A stretch of 64,000 nt of DNA. Origin: Dysgonomonas sp. 25. GTDB taxonomy: Bacteria > Bacteroidota > Bacteroidia > Bacteroidales > Dysgonomonadaceae. The stretch spans positions 62,001 through 126,000 of the forward strand of contig NZ_QVMN01000002.1 in NCBI RefSeq assembly GCF_010501075.1, given 5' to 3'. The notes under the pieces were generated by a model. The model was not told where the DNA came from. It saw only the letters and a list, made by a program, of their open reading frames with translations, and ran no database searches. Positions 1 through 10,421 of this stretch are shown here, one piece after another; within the stretch, counting starts at the first letter, position 1, and each line of letters opens with the position of its first letter. The position numbers and the translations under genes were made by a program.

Positions 1-2493
1 ATCCAGACGCCATTTGAGGAAAACCCTTAACAACAATGCCAATAGCAGGAAGTAACTCAGATAAGCCCACCACGATAGCCAGAAGGGCGGCTTGACGGTG
101 ATAATCACTTCCAGCGGCTGTTCAGACCAGATGTTGTCGCCGTTGCTGGCGTACACAATCAGTTTGTAGCGTCCCGGCCTGAGGTTGGAATAGGATGCCG
201 AACCCACGCCGTTTTTGATTTCAGTCCAATCGGAGTCTAAGCCTTCGAGTTTGTAGCGGTAATGGTTTTTCTCGGAATTCAGGTAGCTGAGCGCCGAAAA
301 TAATAGGGTGAAATTCGTTTCGTTATAATTCAGTTTCAATTCGTCGAGGTCGCCGATGGTTTTTTCTATGACAATCCGCCCTTTGTATGGGATATTGGGC
401 TTGACTTCCTGATTAGATATAAGCAGATTAGTCAGCCTCACCTGCGGTAGCTTGGTGTCGAAACTGATTTTTTCGGGATGAAAGGCGACATATCCCTTTG
501 TCAGCCCCACATAGATGATGCCGTCATCGTCTTTGTGTATGGCATTCATATTGCAGACAGAGCCGGGAAGCCCGTCTTTCTCGTCGAAATAGGCGATATA
601 ATATTCCAGCTTATTGCTCTGGAAGGTGTCGCAGTAGATACATACCAATCCGTTGCGCGTACCTGCCCAGATATTTTGCCTGTCATCTTCGATGAGGGAA
701 ACAACTTCGTCGCTCGGCAAACCGTTGGCTTGCGTCAGGTGCTCCATGGAATGGTCGAAGGGGTTGTAGAGGTTGAGCCCTTTGTCGGTTGCTATCCAAT
801 ACAATCCCCGCGAGTCGATAATCATATTGTTGCAGGAATAGCTGGATAACGAGCTTTGCATGTATTGGTCGTCGAGCAGCGGCTCTATTGTTTTTTGCTT
901 TGTATTAACCACATTGATACCTCTGTCGGAAGACATGTATAGCTTTTTCCCGTCGTCGGAAAATGTCGAGAGGGTATAGTTGGATGTCATGTCCGGTGTG
1001 TTTTGGGTATTGTAGTTTGTGAAATGCTTCCGGCTGGCGTCCAGCATATCTATCCCTCCGCCGAGTGTACCTATCCAGAGGTTGTGGGATGCGTCTTCGG
1101 CCAAACCATATACGCTCTTGCTGCTGAGGGAGTTTTTATTTCCTTCTTCTATCTGGTAGTGCGTAAATTTCCCGTCGCGATAGCTATTCAACCCACCGAG
1201 GAAAGTTCCTATCCAAAGCGTCTTTTCGTGATCTTCGATGATGGATGTTATGATATTGGACGAAACACTGTTTTTGTTGGTTTGGTCGTGTTTGAAGATG
1301 GTTATATCCTTTTTCTGCTCGTTATATCTTATCAATCCCTGACCGTTTGTTCCCAGCCACAGATTTTCGTCCGAGTCTTTGAATATGCTGTTATAGTCGA
1401 ATACCTCGGAGCGTTTCTCGAGATAGGATAGCAATTCGTTTTTGTTGAACTTATAAATGTCAGGATGATAATACGATACGCCATTTTTGTACGTGCCTAC
1501 CCATACGATTCCGTCGTTGTCGCAGAACATGCTGATAATAGAATTCTGGCTGATCGACCGCGAATCGTATATATTGTTTTTCAGCACCTTGATTTGCTTT
1601 GTCTTTTTGTCGAAAAGGTTGATGCCTCCGTGGTCGGTTCCTATCCATATCAGTCCCTTTTTGTCCTGTTCTACGGAACGCACGAAGTTATTTGACAGCC
1701 TAAGCGGAGATTCTTCTTCGAGCACTATCCATTTCGTAGACGAAAAATCGTAATACACAGTGCCTTTGTCGGAGACGCCCGGATATATCCAAGGCTCTTC
1801 GTTGTTGTCGATGAACAGGTATTTGGGTACGGTCGAACTGCTCATATTCCCTTTGAAAAAGGTATTGCGGAAGTCGACTTTTTTTGTCCTTTTATTTATC
1901 CGTTCCAGTACACCATCCTTATGCAGAATCCAGATGTAGTTGGGCGAGATTTTCATTTTCAGCAAGTCGCCCTCTATAAAATCTTTCCCTTCGCCCTGCT
2001 TGTAAACTGTCAGCGTACTGTCGTCGCCGTTGTGGGTATATATCCCGTCGTTGCGGTAATAGCAATAGATTTCTTTTTCGGCGCTTATCTCGATGATTGC
2101 CGGATTAGGCGGCAGCCCGAATGAGGCAAGTACCGAATCGGTATTTTGCGTAAACCGCTCCTCCTGCAAATCGTATACGACATATACTTCCTCGTCTACC
2201 GTGAGCCAGAGACGTTGGGCAATATCTTCCTGGATAGAGAGATACCTATCGTAAGGAGAACTGGCAGGATCATTTTTGAAATGTTTGTATACATTGATAT
2301 TTATTCCGTCGTATCTGTTCAGCCCCATATTCGTACCAAACCACATAAAGCCGCGGCTGTCTTTATAGATACATACGACCTGATTGCTCGACAAGCCGTT
2401 GGTATTATTCAGGTGGGAAAATTCGTATTGTGCAGATGCGGAAAACGGTAACAGCAAAGCTGCAAGAAACATCCATATTTTCATAGTATTCAT
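1..2493 (-). CDS. Hybrid two-component system sensor (HTCS), N-terminal 831 residues; runs off the window start
   Basis: The frame is open from ATG at 2493 (or 2484, three codons later) to base 1 with no stop, so the gene is truncated by the window edge. A signal peptide (about residues 1-22) is followed by at least nine Reg_prop beta-propeller repeats with the pattern W-x-G-T-x-x-G-[LI]-x-x-[YF], the first near residue 42. A Y_Y_Y domain lies at about 731-805, and a membrane helix starts near 806. This is the periplasmic sensor half of an HTCS; the kinase, receiver and AraC-type DNA-binding domains would lie outside the window. HTCS proteins bind a signature oligosaccharide in the periplasm and activate the adjacent locus. 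It is divergent from the GH31 gene, so regulation of the genes at 2697-14595 is the likely role (inference). The family assignment is firm; the ligand is not. Confidence 0.93.
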   Translation of the reverse strand, partial: MNTMKIWMFLAALLLPFSASAQYEFSHLNNTNGLSSNQVVCIYKDSRGFMWFGTNMGLNRYDGININVYKHFKNDPASSPYDRYLSIQEDIAQRLWLTVDEEVYVVYDLQEERFTQNTDSVLASFGLPPNPAIIEISAEKEIYCYYRNDGIYTHNGDDSTLTVYKQGEGKDFIEGDLLKMKISPNYIWILHKDGVLERINKRTKKVDFRNTFFKGNMSSSTVPKYLFIDNNEEPWIYPGVSDKGTVYYDFSSTKWIVLEEESPLRLSNNFVRSVEQDKKGLIWIGTDHGGINLFDKKTKQIKVLKNNIYDSRSISQNSIISMFCDNDGIVWVGTYKNGVSYYHPDIYKFNKNELLSYLEKRSEVFDYNSIFKDSDENLWLGTNGQGLIRYNEQKKDITIFKHDQTNKNSVSSNIITSIIEDHEKTLWIGTFLGGLNSYRDGKFTHYQIEEGNKNSLSSKSVYGLAEDASHNLWIGTLGGGIDMLDASRKHFTNYNTQNTPDMTSNYTLSTFSDDGKKLYMSSDRGINVVNTKQKTIEPLLDDQYMQSSLSSYSCNNMIIDSRGLYWIATDKGLNLYNPFDHSMEHLTQANGLPSDEVVSLIEDDRQNIWAGTRNGLVCIYCDTFQSNKLEYYIAYFDEKDGLPGSVCNMNAIHKDDDGIIYVGLTKGYVAFHPEKISFDTKLPQVRLTNLLISNQEVKPNIPYKGRIVIEKTIGDLDELKLNYNETNFTLLFSALSYLNSEKNHYRYKLEGLDSDWTEIKNGVGSASYSNLRPGRYKLIVYASNGDNIWSEQPLEVIITVKPPFWLSWWAYLSYFLLLALLLRVFLKWRLD

Positions 2494-2512
2494 GGTATTT
2501 TCAGACACAAAA

Positions 2513-2520
2513 CAAATATA
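2513..2520 (-). promoter_or_regulatory. Candidate -7 element for the HTCS gene
   Basis: Read on the minus strand this is TATATTTG, a full match to the Bacteroidetes -7 consensus TAnnTTTG, 20 bp upstream of the ATG at 2493. I see no TTTG -33 element at the expected distance, so this is a single-motif call. Confidence 0.4.
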
Positions 2521-2649
2521 AGAAAATAATCTTTCCGATGCTGTCTGGTGACAAAATTACCCCCTTTTTAGAAACATATCGCCCTCTGTCCCGAAATAAG
2601 TAGGGTGGCTTTATAAACATCTAAGCAAGCCTGTGTTATCGATTCAAAA

Positions 2650-2657
2650 TACTTTTG
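2650..2657 (+). promoter_or_regulatory. Candidate -7 element for the GH31-led operon
   Basis: TACTTTTG matches TAnnTTTG and lies 39 bp before the GH31 start. No -33 TTTG is visible, which is expected for a promoter that needs an activator such as the divergent HTCS (inference). Confidence 0.4.
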
Positions 2658-2696
2658 TTTCGAGGTAAAAGTAAATTTTAAAATCTAATATATGCC

Positions 2697-5534
2697 ATGA
2701 GAAAAAACTACTTATCCGTTATACCATTACTATTGGTGTTTTTCTTATTATCATGTGCAGGACCGTATGAGAAAACGGCAGATGGCGTTGTTGTGAATGT
2801 AAGCAACAATGATCCGCTGGCTGTAAAAAAAGTACGTCTGCAAGTTATCACAGATGATATCATTCATGTGACAGCCACCCCGGCATCGGATTTCTCCAAA
2901 AGGGAAAGCCTTATTACAGCATTCGAAGATACAAAAAAAGAAGGCTGGACAATAGAGGAAAAAGAAGGAAGCGTTGCTTTGAAAACAGCTACTACAATAG
3001 CCAATGTGTCGTTGTCGACAGGCGAGGTAGTATTTACCGACCTCGAAGGCAATGTTATCCTTGCCGAGAATAAAGGTGGCGGAAAATCATTCGAACCCGT
3101 AGAAGTAGAAGGCAAAAAAGCCTATACTATGCAACAGGTATTCGAATCGCCCGACGATGAATCATTCTACGGATTGGGACAGCATCAGTCCGACGAATTT
3201 AACTATAAAGGCAAAAACGAAGAACTTTTCCAGTACAACACTAAGGTGTCTGTACCTTTTGTCCTTTCGAGCAAGAATTACGGTATCCTGTGGGATAACT
3301 ATTCGTTGAGCCGTTTTGGCGATGCCCGCCCGTATACCGATTTGGACCAATTCAAACTATATGATAAAAAAGGGAACGAAGGCGGATTGACAGCTACCTA
3401 TATGGTGAACGGCGATCCGAAGAATATTTTTGTAGAGCGCACAGAGGCGACTATCGACTATGAAAACCTCACAACTATCAAAAACTTCCCCGAAAGCTTT
3501 CCTTTCAACAACTCCCGCGTTACATGGGAAGGAGAAATTGAAGCACCCGAATCGGGCAATTACCGCTTCATCCTTTATTATGCAGGATATATCACTATCT
3601 ATTTGGACAATAAAGAAATTGTTCCTGAAAGATGGCGTACTGCATGGAATCCGAACAGTTACAAATTCGACCTTGACCTGAAAGCCGGCGAGAAACACAA
3701 GATAAAACTCGACTGGAAACCCGACGGAGGTATTTCTTATATGGGGCTGAAAGCACTCAGTCCGCGTCCCGAAGCAGAACAGAACAAGCTGGCTATCTGG
3801 TCTGAAATGGGCGATGAGATAGATTACTTCTTCATCAACGGGAAAGATATGGACGATGTCATAGGCGGTTACCGTGCTGTGACGGGTAAATCTCCGATTA
3901 TGCCGAAATGGGCGATGGGATACTGGCAGAGCCGCGAACGCTATAAAACGCAATCCGAATTACTGGGAGCGTTGAAGGAATACCGCGATAGGAAAATCCC
4001 TGTTGACAATATCGTTCTGGATTGGTCATATTGGCCTGAAAATGCCTGGGGAAGCCATGAGTTTGATCTGGCACGTTTCCCCGACCCGAAAGGGATGGTA
4101 GATTCGGTGCATGCAATGGATGCCCGCATCATGATTTCCGTGTGGCCAAAATTCTATATGACTACCGAGCACTTCAAGGAATTTGACGAAAAAGGCTGGA
4201 TGTACCAGCAAGCGATAAAAGACAGCATCCGCGACTGGATAGGGCCGGGCTATGTAGGCTCGTTCTATGACGCCTATTCTCCTGATGCGCAGAAACTATT
4301 CTGGCAACAGATGAAAGAACATTTGTATGTACTCGGCATAGATGCCTGGTGGATGGATGCCAGCGAGCCGAATGTGCGCGACTGTACCAGCATGGAATAT
4401 CGCAAGGCATTGTGTGGCCCGACAGCTTTAGGCCCGTCGACCGAATACTTCAACGTCTATGCGCTGATGAATGCGAAAGCCATCTACGAAGGGTTGCAGG
4501 AAGAAGAACCGAATGAGCGCGTCTTCCAGCTTACACGTTCGGGTTTTGCCGGATTGCAGCGCTATGCTACTGCTACGTGGAGTGGCGATATTGCTACCCG
4601 CTGGGAAGATATGAAAGCTCAGATTTCGGCGGGATTGAACTTTGCCATGTCGGGAATCCCTTATTGGACAATGGATATCGGCGGATTCTGCGTAGAAAAA
4701 CGTTACGAAGCAGCCAAAGAAGGATCGGAAGATATGAACGAATGGCGCGAGTTGAACACACGTTGGTTCCAATTCGGAGCATTCTGCCCGCTATTCCGCA
4801 GCCACGGACAATATCCTACACGCGAAATATACAACCTTGCTCCGAGCACGCATCCAGCTTATAAGAGTATGGTATATTACACCGAGCTCCGCTACCGCCT
4901 GATGCCGTATATCTATACTTTGGCCGGAAGAACTTATTTCGACGATTACACCATTATGCGTGCCTTGGTAATGGACTTCGGCAACGATGCCAAAACGCAC
5001 GACATAGGCGACCAATATATGTTGGGGCCTGCCTTTATGGCTTGCCCGGTATATGAATACAAAGCCCGCTCGCGCGAGGTGTATTTCCCTGCCGGAAGCA
5101 ACTGGTACGATTTCGAATCAAATAAATATATCACAGGAGGACAAACATTGAATATCGCAGCTCCATACGAAAGAATGCCGCTGTTTGTGCGCGAAGGCTC
5201 TATTATTCCGATGGGTAAGGTGATTCAGAATACAACCGAATCGCAAGCCGGCGAACTGACTATCAAGGTATATACGGGAGCAAACGGAGAATTCACTATC
5301 TACGAAGACGAAGGAACTAATTACAACTATGAAAAGGGGGCTTATGCAACCATAAAACTAAACTATGATGAATCGGCACGGACGCTCAATATCGGTGCTA
5401 TCAGCGGCGAGTACAATGGTATGCCGAAAGAGCGTAAACTAACAGTGATCTTTGTAAACAAAGATGCTAAAACCTCTAAACCTGTCATTATCGATTATTC
5501 CGGCTCTGCAACATCGGTTGCCGCTCCGAAATAA
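2697..5534 (+). CDS. GH31 family lipoprotein with PA14 insert, probable alpha-xylosidase
   Basis: The 945-residue product begins with a lipoprotein signal (LLSC, Cys20). The N-terminal GH31 beta-sandwich is interrupted by a PA14 domain at about residues 245-352, then the catalytic barrel begins near 395. The GH31 nucleophile motif is WWMDASEP (D554), and the acid/base is in WSGDIATRW (D631). The PA14 insert together with this motif is the arrangement of Bacteroides xyloglucan-locus alpha-xylosidases, which remove non-reducing-end xylose from xyloglucan oligosaccharides. An alpha-glucosidase or other GH31 specificity cannot be excluded from sequence alone. The gene is first in the operon, 84 bp before susC. 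The xylose operon downstream at 14852-20344 supports xylose release. The lipid anchor places it in the periplasm or at the outer membrane. Confidence 0.85.
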   Translation: MRKNYLSVIPLLLVFFLLSCAGPYEKTADGVVVNVSNNDPLAVKKVRLQVITDDIIHVTATPASDFSKRESLITAFEDTKKEGWTIEEKEGSVALKTATTIANVSLSTGEVVFTDLEGNVILAENKGGGKSFEPVEVEGKKAYTMQQVFESPDDESFYGLGQHQSDEFNYKGKNEELFQYNTKVSVPFVLSSKNYGILWDNYSLSRFGDARPYTDLDQFKLYDKKGNEGGLTATYMVNGDPKNIFVERTEATIDYENLTTIKNFPESFPFNNSRVTWEGEIEAPESGNYRFILYYAGYITIYLDNKEIVPERWRTAWNPNSYKFDLDLKAGEKHKIKLDWKPDGGISYMGLKALSPRPEAEQNKLAIWSEMGDEIDYFFINGKDMDDVIGGYRAVTGKSPIMPKWAMGYWQSRERYKTQSELLGALKEYRDRKIPVDNIVLDWSYWPENAWGSHEFDLARFPDPKGMVDSVHAMDARIMISVWPKFYMTTEHFKEFDEKGWMYQQAIKDSIRDWIGPGYVGSFYDAYSPDAQKLFWQQMKEHLYVLGIDAWWMDASEPNVRDCTSMEYRKALCGPTALGPSTEYFNVYALMNAKAIYEGLQEEEPNERVFQLTRSGFAGLQRYATATWSGDIATRWEDMKAQISAGLNFAMSGIPYWTMDIGGFCVEKRYEAAKEGSEDMNEWRELNTRWFQFGAFCPLFRSHGQYPTREIYNLAPSTHPAYKSMVYYTELRYRLMPYIYTLAGRTYFDDYTIMRALVMDFGNDAKTHDIGDQYMLGPAFMACPVYEYKARSREVYFPAGSNWYDFESNKYITGGQTLNIAAPYERMPLFVREGSIIPMGKVIQNTTESQAGELTIKVYTGANGEFTIYEDEGTNYNYEKGAYATIKLNYDESARTLNIGAISGEYNGMPKERKLTVIFVNKDAKTSKPVIIDYSGSATSVAAPK

Positions 5535-5550
5535 AAAAATGACAGAAAAG

Positions 5551-5570
5551 TTTAACTTGTTATAGTTAAA
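5551..5570. promoter_or_regulatory. 20-bp palindrome in front of the first susC
   Basis: The site is TTTAACT-TGTTAT-AGTTAAA, perfect 7-bp arms with a 6-bp spacer, 17 bp after the GH31 stop and 48 bp before susC. The same arms recur with a 10-bp spacer at 14755-14778 in front of xylR. It could be an operator or an mRNA hairpin; which one is not decided by the sequence. Confidence 0.4.
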
Positions 5571-5618
5571 TAACCTAAATTTATAACTAATGAAGGTCTT
5601 ATTTTAAAACCTAACGCT

Positions 5619-8600
5619 ATGAATCTAAAACGATTAACGAAAAAACTGGAATCCGGTTTGTTGAAGTCCATTCTGATCATCTTTATCGGCATGGCTTCGG
5701 TAAGCGGTATTTATGCCCAGACAGGGACTCACACGGTAACAGGTACAATTACTTTTGAAGACGAAGGGCTCATCGGAGCTTCGGTAGTTGAAAAAGGAAC
5801 TACGAATGGTGTTTCTACTGATTTGGAGGGAAATTTCTCTATCACAGTCAGTCCGAATGCAACCTTAGAAATCAGCTATGTTGGCTTTGAGACGCAAACT
5901 GTCGCTGTCAACGGACAAAGTGTGATTAACCTTGTTATGCAAGAAAAATCTAATGTATTGGAAGAAGTGGTCGCTATCGGTTATGGTGTTCAGAAGAAAA
6001 AACTGAATACTGGTGCAACTCTTCAGGTAAAAGGAGATAACCTCGAAAAGCGTAGTACAACTTCTGCCCTTAATGCTTTGCAAGGTCAGACACCGGGTGT
6101 GCAAATCACATCTATGTCGGGACAACCTGGCGACGGATACAAGGTGATTGTCCGCGGTACAGGTACAATCGGAAACTCCGGGCCTTTATACATCGTCGAC
6201 GGTGTGCAAACAAGCGATATTTCGCATATCAACAATGCGGATATTGAATCGATTGATGTACTGAAAGATGCTGCCTCGGCTGCTATCTACGGTTCGCAAG
6301 CCGCGAATGGTGTAATTCTTGTTACAACAAAAACGGGAGCTAAAGGTCACAGCCAGATTGCATTCGATGCTTACTATGGAATACAAAATGCTGCACGCAA
6401 AGTAAAACTTTTGAATGCGAAACAGTATGCAACCATAATGAACGAGTCGAATATAAATTCGGGACTTTCCCCTTATTTCACGGCAGATGAAGTAGCTGCC
6501 ATGGGAAGCGGAACGAACTGGATGAACGAAATGCTGAAAAGTGATGTTTCTACCGAGAGTTATACACTTTCGGCTACAGGAGGTACAGAAAAATCTGTTT
6601 ACTCCCTATCATTAGGATATACTTCGCAAGGTGGTATCGTAGGAGGCAAAGATTATTCAAATTATGATCGTTACAGCTTCCGCATCAATACAGATCATCG
6701 CTTGTATGGCGATATAATCAAATTAGGCCAGCACGCAACATTCAGCTATATAAAAACCAAAGGTGTAGGCACAGGTAATGCCTATAACAACGCTTTGCGC
6801 GGAGCATTCGGAGCGAGCCCTTTCCTCCCGATGTATGACGATGACGGAAATTATGTTAATACAGCAAATTCCTCTTCGATGGTTAACGGAGAAGTATGGA
6901 ATACGTGGTATAACGGCGAAGCAAACCCTTATGCAAAAATGGTATTAACCAATCAAAATAAGCGATCTACTCAAAAATTGATAGGAGACGTATATTTAGA
7001 AGCAAATCCGATCGATAAGTTGAAATTCAGAACAACTTTGGGATTCGATTATTTCTCTAATGACGAAAACTCTTTCCTTCCTTCATATGAATTGTCAAAA
7101 TTCGAATACAATACACATGCTACAGCTTATCAGGCTATGAGCAAAGGGCGTGCCTGGAACTGGGATAATGTGTTAACTTATTCTTTCGACATCAAAGACG
7201 AGCACAAATTTGATGTAATGGCAGGTATGTCTGCCCGTCAATATTCGGGGTCGTGGCTCAATGGTCGCAATGCAGGCTTTATTTATTCCAACCTCTCTCA
7301 GGCATGGCTTGACAATACCGAAAATACCGATGGCGCTCTTATCACGCTGAACGGGGGCCCTGATGCCAGAACTCAATTACTTTCTTACTTTGGTCGTGTA
7401 AACTATAACTGGAAAGAAAAATACCTGATGAATGCCACATTCCGTGCCGATGGATCTTCTAAATTTCACAAGGACAACCGTTGGGGTTATTTCCCTTCAG
7501 TTTCGTTGGGATGGATTGCATCGAGCGAAGATTGGATGAAAAGCACTTCATCGTGGTTAGATTACCTTAAAGTAAGAGGTAGCTGGGGACTTGTTGGTAA
7601 CCAGGATATCGAAGACTATAAATATCTGGCATTGGTGATGATGAATAACACCGGATATCTTTTCGGACAAAACAGCGGATCAGCCAGCAATACACAAGGA
7701 GCTTATCAAAGCTCACTGGCTAATTCCGATTTGAAGTGGGAAACATCTCAACAAATCAATTTTGGATTTGATGCTAATTTCCTTAACAACAGATTGATTG
7801 CCAATGTTGATTTCTATCACAAAAAGACAAAAGACTGGATTGTGGAAGTGCCAACACTTGCAACATCAGGTGTTACTTCTAAATTGATCAATGGTGGTGA
7901 TGTGGTGAATAGAGGGGTTGAATTGAACCTTACATACAATGACCGTATCGGTAAAGACTTCAACTACAGCATTGCCGGAAACATTTCGTACAACCAAAAC
8001 GAAGTTGGAAGTATTCCTACCGAAGATGGAATTATACATGGTTTAACCAACCAGATATATGACAACTCTCCCGAATTTTACCGGGCATCCAATGGCGAGC
8101 CTATCGGATATTTCTGGGGATACAAAACAAATGGTATCTTCCAGAACCAACAGCAGATCGACAATTATGTAGATACTAACGGTAATAAAATCCAGCCGAA
8201 TGCATCTCCGGGTGATGTGATCTATGTTGACCGAAATAAAGATGGAAAAATAGACGAAAGCGATAAAACAAATATCGGCGATCCAAATCCGGATGTTACA
8301 TTCGGTTTGTCTCTTGGATTGAATTATAAGAACTTCGATTTCTCGATAGCAACAAACGGCGTATTAGGCAACCAATTGGTACAAGCATACCGTAACAACT
8401 CGGATCGCTATGCAAACTACACAACACGCATCTTGGATCGCTGGCATGGAGAAGGAACTTCTAACAAAATGCCACGGGTAACGAACTCTAATATTAACTG
8501 GGAATTCTCTGATTTATATGTACAGGACGGCGACTACTGGCGTATCAGTAATATCACATTGGGTTATGATTTCAGCAAATTGATTAATTCAAAAGCTATC

Positions 8601-8768
8601 AGCCAGTTCCGTATATATGCTTCAGTACAAAACCTTTATACATTTACCAAATACGATGGAATGGATCCTGAAATCGGTTATGGAGTAGGAAGCTTTGCCT
8701 CAGGGGTAGATGTAGGTTTTTATCCGAACCCTCGTACATTCTTGATGGGTATTAATGTTAAATTCTAA
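5619..8768 (+). CDS. SusC/RagA-type TonB-dependent outer membrane transporter (no STN domain)
   Basis: The 1049-residue protein has a signal peptide ending near SGIYAQ (about residue 34), then a carboxypeptidase-regulatory-like domain (about 38-110, with GTTNGVSTDLEGNF). The TonB plug begins around EEVVAIGYG, and a long TonB-dependent beta-barrel ends in an aromatic residue (NVKF). It is the outer membrane pore that imports oligosaccharides with the SusD lipoprotein as lid. The lack of an STN domain fits control by the HTCS rather than by an ECF sigma/anti-sigma pair. It is followed after 14 bp by its susD partner. The substrate is inferred from neighbours to be a xylose-containing glycan such as xyloglucan. 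Confidence 0.95.
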   Translation: MNLKRLTKKLESGLLKSILIIFIGMASVSGIYAQTGTHTVTGTITFEDEGLIGASVVEKGTTNGVSTDLEGNFSITVSPNATLEISYVGFETQTVAVNGQSVINLVMQEKSNVLEEVVAIGYGVQKKKLNTGATLQVKGDNLEKRSTTSALNALQGQTPGVQITSMSGQPGDGYKVIVRGTGTIGNSGPLYIVDGVQTSDISHINNADIESIDVLKDAASAAIYGSQAANGVILVTTKTGAKGHSQIAFDAYYGIQNAARKVKLLNAKQYATIMNESNINSGLSPYFTADEVAAMGSGTNWMNEMLKSDVSTESYTLSATGGTEKSVYSLSLGYTSQGGIVGGKDYSNYDRYSFRINTDHRLYGDIIKLGQHATFSYIKTKGVGTGNAYNNALRGAFGASPFLPMYDDDGNYVNTANSSSMVNGEVWNTWYNGEANPYAKMVLTNQNKRSTQKLIGDVYLEANPIDKLKFRTTLGFDYFSNDENSFLPSYELSKFEYNTHATAYQAMSKGRAWNWDNVLTYSFDIKDEHKFDVMAGMSARQYSGSWLNGRNAGFIYSNLSQAWLDNTENTDGALITLNGGPDARTQLLSYFGRVNYNWKEKYLMNATFRADGSSKFHKDNRWGYFPSVSLGWIASSEDWMKSTSSWLDYLKVRGSWGLVGNQDIEDYKYLALVMMNNTGYLFGQNSGSASNTQGAYQSSLANSDLKWETSQQINFGFDANFLNNRLIANVDFYHKKTKDWIVEVPTLATSGVTSKLINGGDVVNRGVELNLTYNDRIGKDFNYSIAGNISYNQNEVGSIPTEDGIIHGLTNQIYDNSPEFYRASNGEPIGYFWGYKTNGIFQNQQQIDNYVDTNGNKIQPNASPGDVIYVDRNKDGKIDESDKTNIGDPNPDVTFGLSLGLNYKNFDFSIATNGVLGNQLVQAYRNNSDRYANYTTRILDRWHGEGTSNKMPRVTNSNINWEFSDLYVQDGDYWRISNITLGYDFSKLINSKAISQFRIYASVQNLYTFTKYDGMDPEIGYGVGSFASGVDVGFYPNPRTFLMGINVKF

Positions 8769-8782
8769 TTAAAAAAACGAAT

Positions 8783-10396
8783 ATGAAAAAGATATATTTA
8801 TATATAGCTACAGTAGCACTGCTTACATTCGGTTCATGTTCTGACAGCTTCCTGGATAGTAATCCAAAGACCGGTTCGACAGAAGGAACCTTCTATAAAA
8901 CCAAATCTGATGCAGAAAAAGCGCTTGTAGGATGCTACGATGGGTTGCAACAAATATGGTCATCAGGTGTCAGCTTCCCGCTTATGTCTGAAATATGCTC
9001 CGACAACTGCTACGCCGGAGTTGGAAATGGTGATGCGCTTAACTATCAGGCTATCGAGGAATTAAATCCTCTGCGTGCCCCATCTTATAAAGACTTGTTT
9101 AATGATAACTGGAAAGCATACTACAATGCTATCTTTCGTTGCAATACATTATTAGTGAAACTGGATGGTATTGATTGGGAAGGTGACGATGCTGCCAAGT
9201 TGAGCGTAGAATGTCAAACCCGTTTCTTGCGTGCTTACTTCTATTTTGATATGGTTCGCATATGGGAAAACATTCCATTGCTGACAGAGCCTTCGGATGA
9301 AAACTTACCTCAGGCCGATCCGGACGAAGTTTACGCAGTTATCGCATCAGACTTGAAATATGCAATCGATAATATGAACAGTCAGGCATATTCTTCTTCG
9401 TGGGCGGAAAAAAATGACGGACGTGCTACGAAATGGGCGGCACAAGCTCTTTTGGCTCGCGTATATTTGTTCTATACCGGATATTATGGTAAATCTGATT
9501 TGGTTGGATTGGTAAGCCAAGCAGAAGCTTTGCAAGGATTGGAAGATATTATCTCGAACGGAGGATATGATCTGGTAGATGATTTTGCAGCCCTATGGCC
9601 TGCGTCTGCCGCTTACAGCGGAATAGATTATGCAGGAAAAGGCAACAAAGAAACAATCTTCGCAATCAAATATAATTATACAAGTAATTATGACGGAAAT
9701 AGCGACGGCAACCACTGGCTGGTGATGATGGGACTACGCGGAGTTATGCATTATCCTTATTCTCAGGGATGGGGTTCTTGTACAGTTCCTGAAAGAGTGT
9801 GGAATGCATACAGCCCTAATGACAAACGCCGTACTGCTTCTATTATCGATATCGCGGGAGAAGGTATCACACAAGATATAAACGATCAACGTGAATATAC
9901 CGGATATGCGAATAAAAAATATACACCGAAATCTGTTTACAATGATGCCGGAGAACTGGTAGACGAAGCTGTGGATCTAGGTGCTGCCGACTTCCAGATT
10001 GGTCAGTTCCAAGACTATGTTGTAGTACGCTATGCCGATGTATTGTTGATGGCTGCCGAACTTGGAAGCCCTAACGCTCAGAATTATTTCGATCAGGTAA
10101 GGCAACGCGCCTATCAGGCAGCTTTCACTTCTATTCCTGTTTCGCAAGCAAATATCTTGGAAGAAAGACGTTTAGAGCTTGCATTCGAAGGAATACGTTA
10201 TTGGGATGTATTGCGTCAGGGATTGACTCAAGCCGCTTCTATTCTGGCTGAGACAACAACTGTTCAGAACGGTGGTGTTGCTACCCAGAAAGTTATAGAT
10301 GCAGCTAACATTATTAATACCAGAGGTTTCCAACAAATACCAAACGAACAGATTTCTCAGTCGAATGGTGTTCTGGAACAAAACAGCGGATGGTAA
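8783..10396 (+). CDS. SusD/RagB-type surface glycan-binding lipoprotein
   Basis: The 537-residue protein has a lipoprotein signal (FGSC, Cys19) and the SusD start DSFLDSNPKTGSTEGTFYKT. The TPR-rich body has the typical ECQTRFLRAYFYFDMV segment, and the conserved C-terminal ILEERRLELAFEGIRYWDVLRQG motif marks the SusD/RagB family. It would cap the SusC barrel encoded 14 bp upstream and present oligosaccharides at the cell surface. The pairing is firm; the ligand is unknown and inferred only from the enzymes around it. Confidence 0.95.
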   Translation: MKKIYLYIATVALLTFGSCSDSFLDSNPKTGSTEGTFYKTKSDAEKALVGCYDGLQQIWSSGVSFPLMSEICSDNCYAGVGNGDALNYQAIEELNPLRAPSYKDLFNDNWKAYYNAIFRCNTLLVKLDGIDWEGDDAAKLSVECQTRFLRAYFYFDMVRIWENIPLLTEPSDENLPQADPDEVYAVIASDLKYAIDNMNSQAYSSSWAEKNDGRATKWAAQALLARVYLFYTGYYGKSDLVGLVSQAEALQGLEDIISNGGYDLVDDFAALWPASAAYSGIDYAGKGNKETIFAIKYNYTSNYDGNSDGNHWLVMMGLRGVMHYPYSQGWGSCTVPERVWNAYSPNDKRRTASIIDIAGEGITQDINDQREYTGYANKKYTPKSVYNDAGELVDEAVDLGAADFQIGQFQDYVVVRYADVLLMAAELGSPNAQNYFDQVRQRAYQAAFTSIPVSQANILEERRLELAFEGIRYWDVLRQGLTQAASILAETTTVQNGGVATQKVIDAANIINTRGFQQIPNEQISQSNGVLEQNSGW

Positions 10397-10421
10397 TTAA
10401 TCACCTTAAATACTAACAAAT